This document shows, in pieces, positions 1 through 5,897 of a stretch of DNA of 64,000 bases. The translations under genes and the position numbers were made by a program. The stretch comes from CAZYHU01 sp964524475 (lineage in GTDB: Bacteria; Patescibacteriota; Minisyncoccia; Phycocordibacterales; UBA1006). Location of the stretch: positions 1-64,000 of the forward strand of contig CAZGCO010000002.1 of assembly GCA_964524475.1 (NCBI GenBank). Direction: 5' to 3'. Positions within the stretch are counted from its first letter, which is position 1; each line of letters starts with the position of its first letter. Below the pieces are notes generated by a model. It was not told the DNA's origin and did no database searches. It saw nothing but the letters and a program-made list of their open reading frames with translations.

Positions 1-59
1 TCGAACCCGCGACCTTAGCGTTATGAGTGCTACGCTCTAACCAGCTGAGCTACCCCGAC
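1..59 (-). tRNA. tRNA-Met (CAT), 3' end cut off by the window edge
   Basis: Read on the minus strand, the sequence gives an acceptor strand GTCGGGG, a D arm GCTC...GAGC, an anticodon stem-loop with loop CTCATAA (anticodon CAT) and the start of the T arm. The last anticodon-stem pair is an A-C mismatch. The 3' end lies outside the window. Whether this is elongator Met or the Ile2 isoacceptor modified by TilS cannot be decided from what is visible. A partial copy of its 5' end lies at 92-114. Confidence 0.85.
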
Positions 60-91
60 ATAAATTTTACCTTAACTTTATTCTACTTACC

Positions 92-114
92 TAACCAAAA
101 CAGCTACCCCGACA
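92..114 (-). repeat. partial copy of the tRNA-Met 5' end
   Basis: These 23 bases match tRNA-Met positions 38-60 at 19 of 23 places, including an unbroken 13-base block that carries the whole acceptor 5' strand. The copy lies upstream of the tRNA in the same orientation, 54 bp away, and stops inside the D arm. See the similar copies at 4342-4371 and 55957-55980. Confidence 0.6.
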
Positions 115-198
115 AGGATTAATTTTATAAATTTCAACTTAACTAGTATACTTATTTTCTTGAATTTTTCAAGTGATTATGATAAACTGGCGCTTGTT

Positions 199-271
199 GC
201 TGTTGTAGCTCAGTTGGTAGAGCACTTCCATGGTAAGGAAGAGGTCGCCGGTCCGATTCCGGCCAACAGCT
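199..271 (+). tRNA. tRNA-Thr (GGT)
   Basis: A complete cloverleaf: acceptor GCTGTTG pairs perfectly with CAACAGC at 264-270, the D arm is GCTC...GAGC, and the anticodon stem CTTCC/GGAAG encloses the loop ATGGTAA, so the anticodon is GGT (reads ACC and ACT). The T arm is intact. CCA is not encoded: the discriminator T271 is followed by CAAAA. Confidence 0.95.
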
Positions 272-312
272 CAAAAATTGCCCCATCTCTGTATACGTGA
301 TATAAATAGAAT

Positions 313-591
313 ATGAACCAAACAGTAAAAAAATTATTCTGGATGTTAGGGATTTTTTCTGTTGGTATGATAGGATTAGTTATTGCTGATCAGTATGATT
401 TTCTCGAACGGGTCAAGGGTTCTAGTGTGGGACATATATTTACCCGTGATGACACAGAACAGGTGGTGAGGGAATTAACTACAAATACTCAAGCGACAGG
501 TACAGCTAGTGTAAAAAATATTGTTCCGTTAAGCCCTACTCCTGCAGAAAATAGAGCCAGAATAGACGCGGCAATAAAGGCAAAAAAATAG
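313..591 (+). CDS. small membrane-anchored protein, unknown function
   Basis: A 92-residue protein I cannot assign to a family. Residues 8-26 (LFWMLGIFSVGMIGLVIAD) form one hydrophobic segment, an uncleaved anchor or signal peptide. The rest is polar and Thr/Ala-rich and ends in a basic KAKK, suggesting a short extracytoplasmic tail. It lies alone between tRNA-Thr and the L10 leader, with AT-rich sequence upstream and a weak hairpin plus T-run at 601-624 downstream. Base composition is ordinary for the window, so it looks like a real lineage-specific gene. Confidence 0.55.
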   Translation: MNQTVKKLFWMLGIFSVGMIGLVIADQYDFLERVKGSSVGHIFTRDDTEQVVRELTTNTQATGTASVKNIVPLSPTPAENRARIDAAIKAKK

Positions 592-600
592 ACAAAAAAT

Positions 601-624
601 AGTAGCCAAAAGGTTGCTTTTTTT
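601..624 (+). terminator. weak hairpin terminator after the 313-591 gene
   Basis: AGTAGCC and GGTTGCT pair with two G-T wobbles around an AAAA loop and are followed by a run of T. It may also contribute the -35 region of the next promoter. Confidence 0.45.
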
Positions 625-641
625 GTGGATTGTGTTAGGAT
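614..641 (+). promoter_or_regulatory. putative promoter of the L10 leader and rplJL
   Basis: A TTGCTT -35-like element (614-619) and a TAGGAT -10-like element (636-641) are 16 bp apart. A start near 648 would give a leader of about 100 nt before rplJ. This is a visual call only. A TATAAT-like sequence near 722-727 is an alternative nearer promoter. Confidence 0.4.
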
Positions 642-644
642 GTT

Positions 645-715
645 CTGGTACGCCACAGACAACGAGTGCGGGTAATACTGCTTAATTTCTCGTCCAGGTC
701 GGTCTATTTAAAACA
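645..715 (+). promoter_or_regulatory. probable ribosomal protein L10 leader
   Basis: The segment before rplJ contains CGAG (673-676) and CTCG (699-702) that can pair, a conserved-looking GCTTAAT between them, and a downstream CCAGGTCGG. This order matches the L10 leader family, where L10 or the L10(L12)4 complex binds its own mRNA to repress rplJ-rplL. The family consensus is recalled, not searched. The position directly upstream of rplJ supports the call. Confidence 0.5.
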
Positions 716-751
716 TTATATTTATAATGCGTACTCTTTATTATTATTTAT

Positions 752-1243
752 ATGGCACTCTCACGAGACAAAAAATCAATACTCGTTAATGATTTAACAA
801 GTATTGCAAAAAATTCAGGTTCTATGGTATTCGTTCATGCTCATGGTGTGACAATTCCTGAAACTGATACATTGCGTACAGAGCTCCGCAGTTCTGATAG
901 TCGATACAAGGTAGTTAAAAAGACTCTCTTGAAAATCGCCTTAACAGATGCAGGTTTGTCAGGTACTATGCCCGACATGCCAGGAGAAGTAGCTATTGCT
1001 TATGGTTCTGACCTTATCGCTCCTGCTCGCGCAGTATACGATCAGATGTCAAAACTTAAAGACAAGCTCTCTATCGTAGGAGGAGTATTCGACGGAGTAT
1101 TCATGGATCAATCATCTATGATGTCTATCGCGACTATCCCACCGACACCAGTGCTTCGCGGTATGTTCGTGAATGTTATCAACAGTCCTATTCAGGGTAT
1201 GGTGGTAGCACTCTCAAAAATCGCAGAAAAGAAACAGGGATAA
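752..1243 (+). CDS. rplJ: 50S ribosomal protein L10
   Basis: 163 residues, a normal length for uL10. L10 forms the base of the ribosomal stalk: it binds 23S rRNA and its C-terminal helix carries the L7/L12 dimers. The N-terminal signature (LSRDKKSILVNDL) and the family segment VVKKTLLKIAL are clear, and the helix near the C-terminus is followed by KIAEKKQG. It lies 43 bp before rplL and follows a probable L10 leader at 645-715, the usual autoregulated pair. There is no Shine-Dalgarno motif before the ATG; the upstream bases are AT-only. Confidence 0.95.
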   Translation: MALSRDKKSILVNDLTSIAKNSGSMVFVHAHGVTIPETDTLRTELRSSDSRYKVVKKTLLKIALTDAGLSGTMPDMPGEVAIAYGSDLIAPARAVYDQMSKLKDKLSIVGGVFDGVFMDQSSMMSIATIPPTPVLRGMFVNVINSPIQGMVVALSKIAEKKQG

Positions 1244-1286
1244 TTCCTTGTCCTTATTAATTATTACTTAATTATTTTTTAATTAT

Positions 1287-1769
1287 ATGGAAGATATGAA
1301 TACACCAGTAGTGGAAACTACTGAAACTGTTGAAACAACTCCAGAAGTTGTTGAAACAGCAGCACCAGCTACAGCAGCTGCAGATGAATCAGCAAACGTT
1401 GAAGTTCCTGCAAAATTTAAATCAATAGTAGAAGCTATTGAAACTATGTCAGTTTTGGACTTGAACGAATTGGTTAAATTATTTGAAAAGAAATTTGGTG
1501 TTTCTGCAGCAGCAGTAGCCGTTGCAGGTCCTGCAGCAGCTGGAGCAGCTGAAGAAAAATCAGAATTTACAGCAGTTTTGACATCAGACGGAGGAGCTAA
1601 AATCGCTATCATGAAAGTGGTAAAAGAAGCTCTCGGTCTTGGTCTTAAAGAAGCAAAAGATTTGGTAGACAACTTGCCAGCAACACTTAAAGAAAACATG
1701 AAGAAAGAAGACGCAGAAGCATTGAAAAAACAATTAGAAGATGCAGGAGGAAAAGTAGAATTGAAATAA
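1287..1769 (+). CDS. rplL: 50S ribosomal protein L7/L12 with an N-terminal extension
   Basis: 160 residues, about 35-40 more than the usual 120-125. Residues 1-38 are an acidic Glu/Thr/Val/Ala-rich extension. The standard protein follows: dimerisation domain ([20 protein letters not shown]), an Ala-rich hinge ([18 protein letters not shown]) and the C-terminal factor-binding domain ending GGKVELK. A start at the second ATG (1296) would remove only three residues, so the extension is real in any case. L7/L12 recruits elongation factors to the stalk. The stop codon lies inside a 50-bp perfect palindrome that serves as terminator. Confidence 0.95.
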   Translation: MEDMNTPVVETTETVETTPEVVETAAPATAAADESANVEVPAKFKSIVEAIETMSVLDLNELVKLFEKKFGVSAAAVAVAGPAAAGAAEEKSEFTAVLTSDGGAKIAIMKVVKEALGLGLKEAKDLVDNLPATLKENMKKEDAEALKKQLEDAGGKVELK

Positions 1770-1813
1770 CTCATATAAAAAATCCCTTAAGGGATTTTTT
1801 ATATGAGTTATTT
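1764..1813. terminator. 50-bp perfect palindromic terminator after rplL
   Basis: Two perfectly complementary 25-nt arms meet at CCCTTAAGGG with A and T tracts on both sides. The left arm contains the last lysine codon and stop of rplL; the right arm ends just before the -10 box of ruvX. The symmetry makes it bidirectional. Confidence 0.9.
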
Positions 1814-1818
1814 TGTGG

Positions 1819-1824
1819 TATACT
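1819..1824 (+). promoter_or_regulatory. -10 box TATACT for ruvX (leaderless)
   Basis: TATACT ends 6 nt before the ATG at 1831, which places the transcription start at or next to the start codon. This decides the start: an upstream in-frame ATG at 1813 lies within the promoter itself. Confidence 0.65.
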
Positions 1825-1830
1825 CGCCCT

Positions 1831-2244
1831 ATGAAACATATAGGTATAGATTACGGAACAAAGAAAATTGGTATTGCAGTATCTGACGAGGGAGGCAGTA
1901 TTGCATTTCCTCGAAAGATTGTTATGCAATCTGTAAAAGCATTAACAGAGATTATTCAGTATATTCACGATGAAGGTATTCAGAAAATTATTATTGGGAA
2001 TTCATTGATGCAAAATGGAGAACGCAATAGTATTATGGACGATATTGATGCATTTGCAGAACAAATAGGTATCCTGTCGGGATTACCAGTAGAGTTTTCC
2101 GATGAGCGTTTTTCCAGCTCAGCAGTGCGTGCATTTGATTGGAAAAAACCTGTTGCAACCCCAAGACGTACAGAACGTGATACATCACCTGTTGATGATC
2201 GTGCTGCAGCGGTGATGTTACAGAGATATTTAGATAGAATATAA
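1831..2244 (+). CDS. ruvX: Holliday junction resolvase-like / pre-16S rRNA nuclease YqgF
   Basis: 137 residues of the YqgF/RuvX RNase H-fold family, which matures the 5' end of 16S rRNA in E. coli and is often annotated as a putative Holliday junction resolvase. Visible motifs are the first acidic strand GIDYGTKKIGIAVSD, the central SDERFSS and the C-terminal DDRAAAVMLQRYLD, giving the three catalytic acidic residues. The start at 1831 is chosen from the -10 box at 1819-1824; an earlier ATG at 1813 overlaps it. The gene is monocistronic, bounded by hairpin terminators on both sides. Confidence 0.9.
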   Translation: MKHIGIDYGTKKIGIAVSDEGGSIAFPRKIVMQSVKALTEIIQYIHDEGIQKIIIGNSLMQNGERNSIMDDIDAFAEQIGILSGLPVEFSDERFSSSAVRAFDWKKPVATPRRTERDTSPVDDRAAAVMLQRYLDRI

Positions 2245-2246
2245 TT

Positions 2247-2282
2247 TAAAAATATCTCTTATTATTGTAAGAGATATTTTTA
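2247..2282. terminator. hairpin terminator after ruvX
   Basis: A perfect 15-bp stem (arms at 2247-2261 and 2268-2282) with a 6-nt loop and A/T tracts on both sides. Confidence 0.85.
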
Positions 2283-2304
2283 TGCACTTTTTCTTTTCTT
2301 GTGC

Positions 2305-2310
2305 TATAAT
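2305..2310 (+). promoter_or_regulatory. -10 box TATAAT for the 2319 gene (leaderless)
   Basis: The consensus TATAAT ends 8 nt before the ATG at 2319. Confidence 0.65.
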
Positions 2311-2318
2311 CATGACAT

Positions 2319-2798
2319 ATGGAATATATTACTTATGATGAATTTAAAAAAATGGATATTCGTATTGGAACAATTCGCGAAATAGAACCAATATCAGGTG
2401 CTGATAAATTATTGAAATGTCAGATAGATTTTGGTGTATTCGTGGAACCAATTATCGAGACAATAGAACCTATAGAGCAATTGGATGGGAATCATGATGG
2501 TGTATCAGAAGATAATATTCTGACAGATACTGAAACCGCAAAGCTAGATAATGCGTTAGAGCAAATAAACGTTACTACAGAACCGAAACGTGATATTCGT
2601 CAGATCATATCAGGTATTCGTGAATATTATCCAGACTACGAGGAACTGATTGGTAAACAAGTGCTTTATATCGTGAATCTGGAACCACGTACTATTCGTG
2701 GACATGTATCTCATGGAATGCTTATGGCAGTAGGGGGTGATAAGCCAGTATTTTTAATACCAGATGAACCTGTCGAACCAGGCAGTCGTGTACGATAG
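2319..2798 (+). CDS. stand-alone tRNA-binding OB-fold protein with an acidic insertion
   Basis: 159 residues. The ends match the EMAP-II/CsaA/MetRS-C type tRNA-binding domain: ITYDEFKKMDIRIGTI and SGADKLLKCQIDFG near the N-terminus, then LIGKQVLYIVNLEPRTIRG and SHGMLMA. In this family the OB fold binds the outside corner of tRNA, either as a trans-acting partner of a synthetase or fused to MetRS or PheRS. Residues of about 38-92 form an acidic insertion not normally present, interrupting the first half of the OB fold. The protein could assist a synthetase encoded elsewhere. No catalytic domain is attached. Confidence 0.8.
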   Translation: MEYITYDEFKKMDIRIGTIREIEPISGADKLLKCQIDFGVFVEPIIETIEPIEQLDGNHDGVSEDNILTDTETAKLDNALEQINVTTEPKRDIRQIISGIREYYPDYEELIGKQVLYIVNLEPRTIRGHVSHGMLMAVGGDKPVFLIPDEPVEPGSRVR

Positions 2799-2842
2799 TT
2801 TTTACTTTTTATTCGTCTCTATTATTTGTTCTCTCATAATCT

Positions 2843-3826
2843 ATGTTCTCTTTCTGGAAAACAAAAGACAAGAAAAAAACACCAGACATGTTTCTGGGTA
2901 TTTCGTCGGGGAGCATTTTTTGGGTGACAACATCATATCTGCGTGATATTCATGGACGTATGATAATTACTGGACAGGGGAATTTTGCGACGGATGTACT
3001 ATTAAAAAAATCATCTCTTCCTGTTGATTTTGTGAGTGCCGTGAAAAAACATACCGTCCATATGATAGCTCCATCGGGTAGTATCACAAGATATATTGTT
3101 CCAGAATTATTCTCGCAAACACAATTACAAAAAAATACTGATTATGTAATACATCAGACAATGTTATTGAGTAATAATCATAATACTCTCTATGAAACAA
3201 CGTCATGTAATATGCAAAAAATTACACCAGTAATAGAACAAATGAAACAGTTGGGTATCAAGATAAAACATATTCATCATATTGGTGATGGATATGCACG
3301 AATGAATATCATCTCTGGTATTAGTTCATATTACATTATTTCTTTAGGTAATGATGTGTCATGGGTGTCATGGGTTGCAGATGGACGAGTATTATATCAG
3401 CAGGATATTTCCTTGGGTAAAAATACCTTGATAGATATTATTACTCGTCATGTAGGTATTGATAGGGGGGAAGCAGTTAGAATATTAGAGAAATATGGTA
3501 TTACAGGACAACATCCTGATCGAGGTATTTTGGGATTATTACATCATGCATTATCACCTATTATTGATACTATTCGTGAATGGCAGATGATACATAGTAA
3601 ATATCGGTATATTCCTGAACCATTTCAAGTAATACCAAAATTGATAGGGCTTACAGGGTCGGGGAGTATTATCCCAGGGATAGAACAGTATCTCGTGATA
3701 GGTACAGGAATCCCTGTAGAGCATGTACAGGAACAGATATTGCAAGGATTTACTTGTGCCAGTCACAATCGTGCAGATTTGGAACCGTATGAATCTATAC
3801 TTTCTCTTATAGATGTAAATAACTAA
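2843..3826 (+). CDS. actin-like ATPase-fold protein, PilM/FtsA type (divergent)
   Basis: 327 residues, weakly recognisable. The segment SYYIISLGNDVSWVSWVADG, followed by LYQQDISLGKNTLIDII and a helix containing EAVRILEKYG, follows the order of the second nucleotide-binding lobe of PilM/FtsA proteins (phosphate loop, then an 'iplGG..lt..i' helix, then 'AE.lK'). LIGLTGSGSIIPGIEQYL resembles the adenosine motif. The N-terminal phosphate motif is poor (MFLGISSGSI). The usual acidic residues of the phosphate loops are partly missing, so ATPase activity is uncertain. PilM-like proteins scaffold type IV pili and FtsA anchors FtsZ; which role applies cannot be told here. Confidence 0.5.
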   Translation: MFSFWKTKDKKKTPDMFLGISSGSIFWVTTSYLRDIHGRMIITGQGNFATDVLLKKSSLPVDFVSAVKKHTVHMIAPSGSITRYIVPELFSQTQLQKNTDYVIHQTMLLSNNHNTLYETTSCNMQKITPVIEQMKQLGIKIKHIHHIGDGYARMNIISGISSYYIISLGNDVSWVSWVADGRVLYQQDISLGKNTLIDIITRHVGIDRGEAVRILEKYGITGQHPDRGILGLLHHALSPIIDTIREWQMIHSKYRYIPEPFQVIPKLIGLTGSGSIIPGIEQYLVIGTGIPVEHVQEQILQGFTCASHNRADLEPYESILSLIDVNN

Positions 3827-3861
3827 AAGATACGTACTTCGTTAGTTCTTGTTCGACTAGG

Positions 3862-3870
3862 TTTTCCACA
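3862..3870 (+). promoter_or_regulatory. DnaA-box-like sequence TTTTCCACA
   Basis: TTTTCCACA followed by GGAAAA. The same TCCACAGGAAAA context occurs at 43157-43168 before mraZ, where the box is the exact consensus TTATCCACA. It lies directly upstream of the strong promoter at 3898-3925. Confidence 0.35.
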
Positions 3871-3897
3871 GGAAAATAATAACAAAACAGAATATTG

Positions 3898-3925
3898 TTG
3901 ACTTTTATTTTTATTATGATATACT
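3898..3925 (+). promoter_or_regulatory. near-consensus sigma-70 promoter
   Basis: TTGACT (3898-3903) and TATACT (3920-3925) are separated by 16 bp. It is one of the best -35/-10 pairs in the window, yet no annotated gene starts behind it, only a short stretch ending at a strong terminator. Confidence 0.65.
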
Positions 3926-3931
3926 ATGCTT

Positions 3932-4013
3932 GTGAGTGAGAGCTTCAAAAAGTAATCTTCATGAAAACAACAAACGTTCTTCAAAAAACCCATCCTTGAG
4001 ATGGGTTTTTTGA
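3932..4013 (+). ncRNA. candidate small RNA of about 80 nt
   Basis: A near-consensus promoter and a 14-bp terminator hairpin with a T-run bracket a transcript of about 80 nt that lacks a normal gene. It contains a 12-codon reading frame (ATG at 3961, MKTTNVLQKTHP) whose stop lies inside the terminator stem. It could be a small regulatory RNA, a leader peptide or a micro-protein gene. No known RNA family was recognised. Confidence 0.4.
3981..4013 (+). terminator. hairpin terminator of the candidate small RNA
   Basis: A perfect 14-bp stem (3981-3994 with 4000-4013), a 5-nt loop and a six-T run. Confidence 0.85.
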
Positions 4014-4189
4014 TGGATTATATCTTTCTTATTCTTGTTTTATATGTAGGGACTCGGTCACTCTCGTGGATATTTTATTTCATTATATTCATAAAATATC
4101 TCACTCCATTGACCTCCACTCGGGTGCGCCGCTACGTTATCACTTCGCAGACTTTGTCGCACCCTCGGTTCTCGTCCCTTCCTACGCGA
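4014..4189. other. non-coding stretch with two structured patches
   Basis: I see no credible gene here. An imperfect hairpin pairs GGTCA plus GATATTTTAT (4056-4078) with ATAAAATATC plus TGACC (4091-4114). A GC-rich patch at 4115-4190 contains GGGTGCG (4122-4128) that can pair with CGCACCC (4158-4164). The patch is clearly richer in G and C than its surroundings. It lies downstream of tRNA-Val on the minus strand. Confidence 0.4.
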
Positions 4190-4226
4190 CAAAACAAAAT
4201 CCCAAAATGCTGTGCATGTTTGGGAT
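4190..4226 (-). terminator. terminator of tRNA-Val
   Basis: On the minus strand ATCCCAAA pairs with TTTGGGAT (8 bp) and is followed by a T-rich tail, 10 nt past the tRNA 3' end. Confidence 0.6.
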
Positions 4227-4235
4227 AATGTTTTG

Positions 4236-4308
4236 TGCGAGATAAGGGACTCGAACCCCTGACCTTCTCAGTGTAAATGAGTTGCTCTACCAACTGAGCT
4301 AATCTCGC
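4236..4308 (-). tRNA. tRNA-Val (TAC)
   Basis: Acceptor GCGAGAT pairs with ATCTCGC. The D arm is GCTC...GAGC and the anticodon loop TTTACAC gives anticodon TAC. The first anticodon-stem pair is an A-A mismatch. CCA is not encoded; the discriminator A is followed by CAAAA. A 20-bp exact copy of its 5' end lies upstream at 4352-4371. Confidence 0.95.
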
Positions 4309-4341
4309 GTATTTATATATAACCAATATGTCTTCACGAGT

Positions 4342-4371
4342 CGCTACAACATGAGCTAATCTCGCGTATTT
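4342..4371 (-). repeat. partial copy of the tRNA-Val 5' end
   Basis: Bases 4352-4371 are identical to 4295-4314 (20 of 20), and 4342-4351 match 4285-4294 at 6 of 10. The copied part is the acceptor 5' strand, part of the D arm and six bases of leader, 57 bp upstream of the gene in the same orientation. Confidence 0.8.
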
Positions 4372-4377
4372 TTATTG

Positions 4378-4449
4378 TCCCCCTGGCAGGAATCGAACCT
4401 ACATCAAGAGCTTAGAAGTCTCCTGTTCTATCCATTGAACTACAGGGAG
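4378..4449 (-). tRNA. tRNA-Arg (TCT)
   Basis: Acceptor CTCCCTG pairs with CAGGGGG (one T-G wobble). The anticodon loop CTTCTAA gives TCT (reads AGA), and the T arm GTAGG/CCTGC is intact. CCA is not encoded; the discriminator A is followed by CAAT. Confidence 0.92.
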
Positions 4450-4556
4450 GTTCTGTCGCGCGTGTTGACCAGGATTACCAAAGGGGACAGTAATGAGACT
4501 ATAGCATATTATAAAATATTTGCAATATCATTTTTACCAGTATATAGTATGGGTAT

Positions 4557-5897
4557 ATGAATTTTAAGTCTTTTATTGAAAACAAGTCGCATAATACTGT
4601 TCCAGAACAAGAATATTTCAAAGAAACAGCAGGAAGTAGAGAATATTTATCTGCAAAAAAAATGGTTGATTTTATTACAAAAGCACAGTTAGATACTATA
4701 GGAACTGATGAAAATATAATTTTAATTACAGATCTTATTAATCAAAAAATAAGCAGACTTATTCCGGGTTCTGATATTTCAGGAATTATTCAAGAATTAA
4801 AAAACTCAGGATTTATTACCGAACCAGTACAAGAAAAAAAACCTAAAGTAGTTATACAGCCAGAACATATTGAAACAGAACGAATCACATTACAAGGTGC
4901 AAAAAAGATAGAACTCACAGCAGAAGAAAATGAACTCAAAGAAGCCAATCTACTACTTGATGAAATTAATCGTAAAAACATTTTTAAAAATAGTAATGAA
5001 TTAGATAGTTTATATACTCGAGTTATTTTAGAAAATAACGATTCAAGTGAAACATTGGATTACTATCATGAGTTCCAATCAGTCATAGGTGGGGGAATAC
5101 AAGAAATCCAAAAAGATTTTGATAAACTTCAAGAAAGAAAAGAATTATTCAAACAAAAAAATGATGTATCCTCTCCAAATTATAAAAAAATAGAAAACGC
5201 AAAAAAAATAGCAACACTCACAGAGTGTGCTGTAGCTACAGGAGTTTCTCAATTAAAATGGTTCGGAGAAAAAGTTTCAATTGTTCGTACCTCAGAGTTT
5301 GATGATGTTATGCATGGTATTGATGATTTACTCGAAATTAAAAAAGACTCTGATGAAAGTGATTTCCTCGGTTTAGGTATTGATGTTACTTTTCGTGGAT
5401 TAGAAAGTGAACAATTCAAAGAAAAATTTTTTAAATTACTACAATCTATTTTTGATGGATATCAACCAACAATAAAATATTCAAAAGATGATCAAGGTAA
5501 TTGTAAAAAAGAATTCAAAGTTCCTAAAATGGTTCTCTATTTTGGGGTGGATGATGTACGAGATATGGTAGAGATATTACGAAATACAAACGTGTCATCA
5601 GAACAAGATAGTTTGCAAAATAGTCCACAAAGAAAAAATATCATGAATCAAATTATTCATTCATGTAAAAAGCTTGCTAAATTTGCAGGAGAATATAAAA
5701 ATCCAATATTTCGTAAATATTATACAGTAATCAATTCATTAAAAGAGTTATCATTCAACGATGCTCAAATAGACGAAATGATTAATATAGATCATTCTGA
5801 TAAAGTGTCAGAAAAACTAGATCAATTAATCGAAGAGTTTAAACTTTTAAAAAGCTTAGAATATGCTCGTACAGAGAGTAATGAATATGGAAATTAA
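4557..5897 (+). CDS. lineage-specific protein of unknown function
   Basis: 446 residues, AT-rich. I know no named family. The first 130 residues are mostly helical and charged. A conserved-looking block at 247-261 (EFDDVMHGIDDLLEI, then KK) is followed by LGLGIDVTFRG at 271-281. This pattern, acidic pair, G-(I/V)-D, then E-x-K and a second IDVTF strand, recalls uncharacterised Patescibacteria proteins and is loosely compatible with a PD-(D/E)XK nuclease core, but the spacing is not canonical. No signal peptide or membrane segment is seen. Its 3' end overlaps the start of the pseudouridine synthase gene, so the two are probably co-transcribed. Confidence 0.6.
   Translation: MNFKSFIENKSHNTVPEQEYFKETAGSREYLSAKKMVDFITKAQLDTIGTDENIILITDLINQKISRLIPGSDISGIIQELKNSGFITEPVQEKKPKVVIQPEHIETERITLQGAKKIELTAEENELKEANLLLDEINRKNIFKNSNELDSLYTRVILENNDSSETLDYYHEFQSVIGGGIQEIQKDFDKLQERKELFKQKNDVSSPNYKKIENAKKIATLTECAVATGVSQLKWFGEKVSIVRTSEFDDVMHGIDDLLEIKKDSDESDFLGLGIDVTFRGLESEQFKEKFFKLLQSIFDGYQPTIKYSKDDQGNCKKEFKVPKMVLYFGVDDVRDMVEILRNTNVSSEQDSLQNSPQRKNIMNQIIHSCKKLAKFAGEYKNPIFRKYYTVINSLKELSFNDAQIDEMINIDHSDKVSEKLDQLIEEFKLLKSLEYARTESNEYGN

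Noticed and set aside
1283..1774. Long open frame on the strand opposite rplL
   Set aside because: It arises from the repetitive Glu/Ala codons of rplL; its Ser/Ala/Thr-rich product is an antisense shadow.
4001..4228. 75-codon open frame downstream of the candidate small RNA
   Set aside because: It starts inside the terminator, runs through the structured GC-rich patch and the tRNA-Val terminator, and its product looks like no protein.
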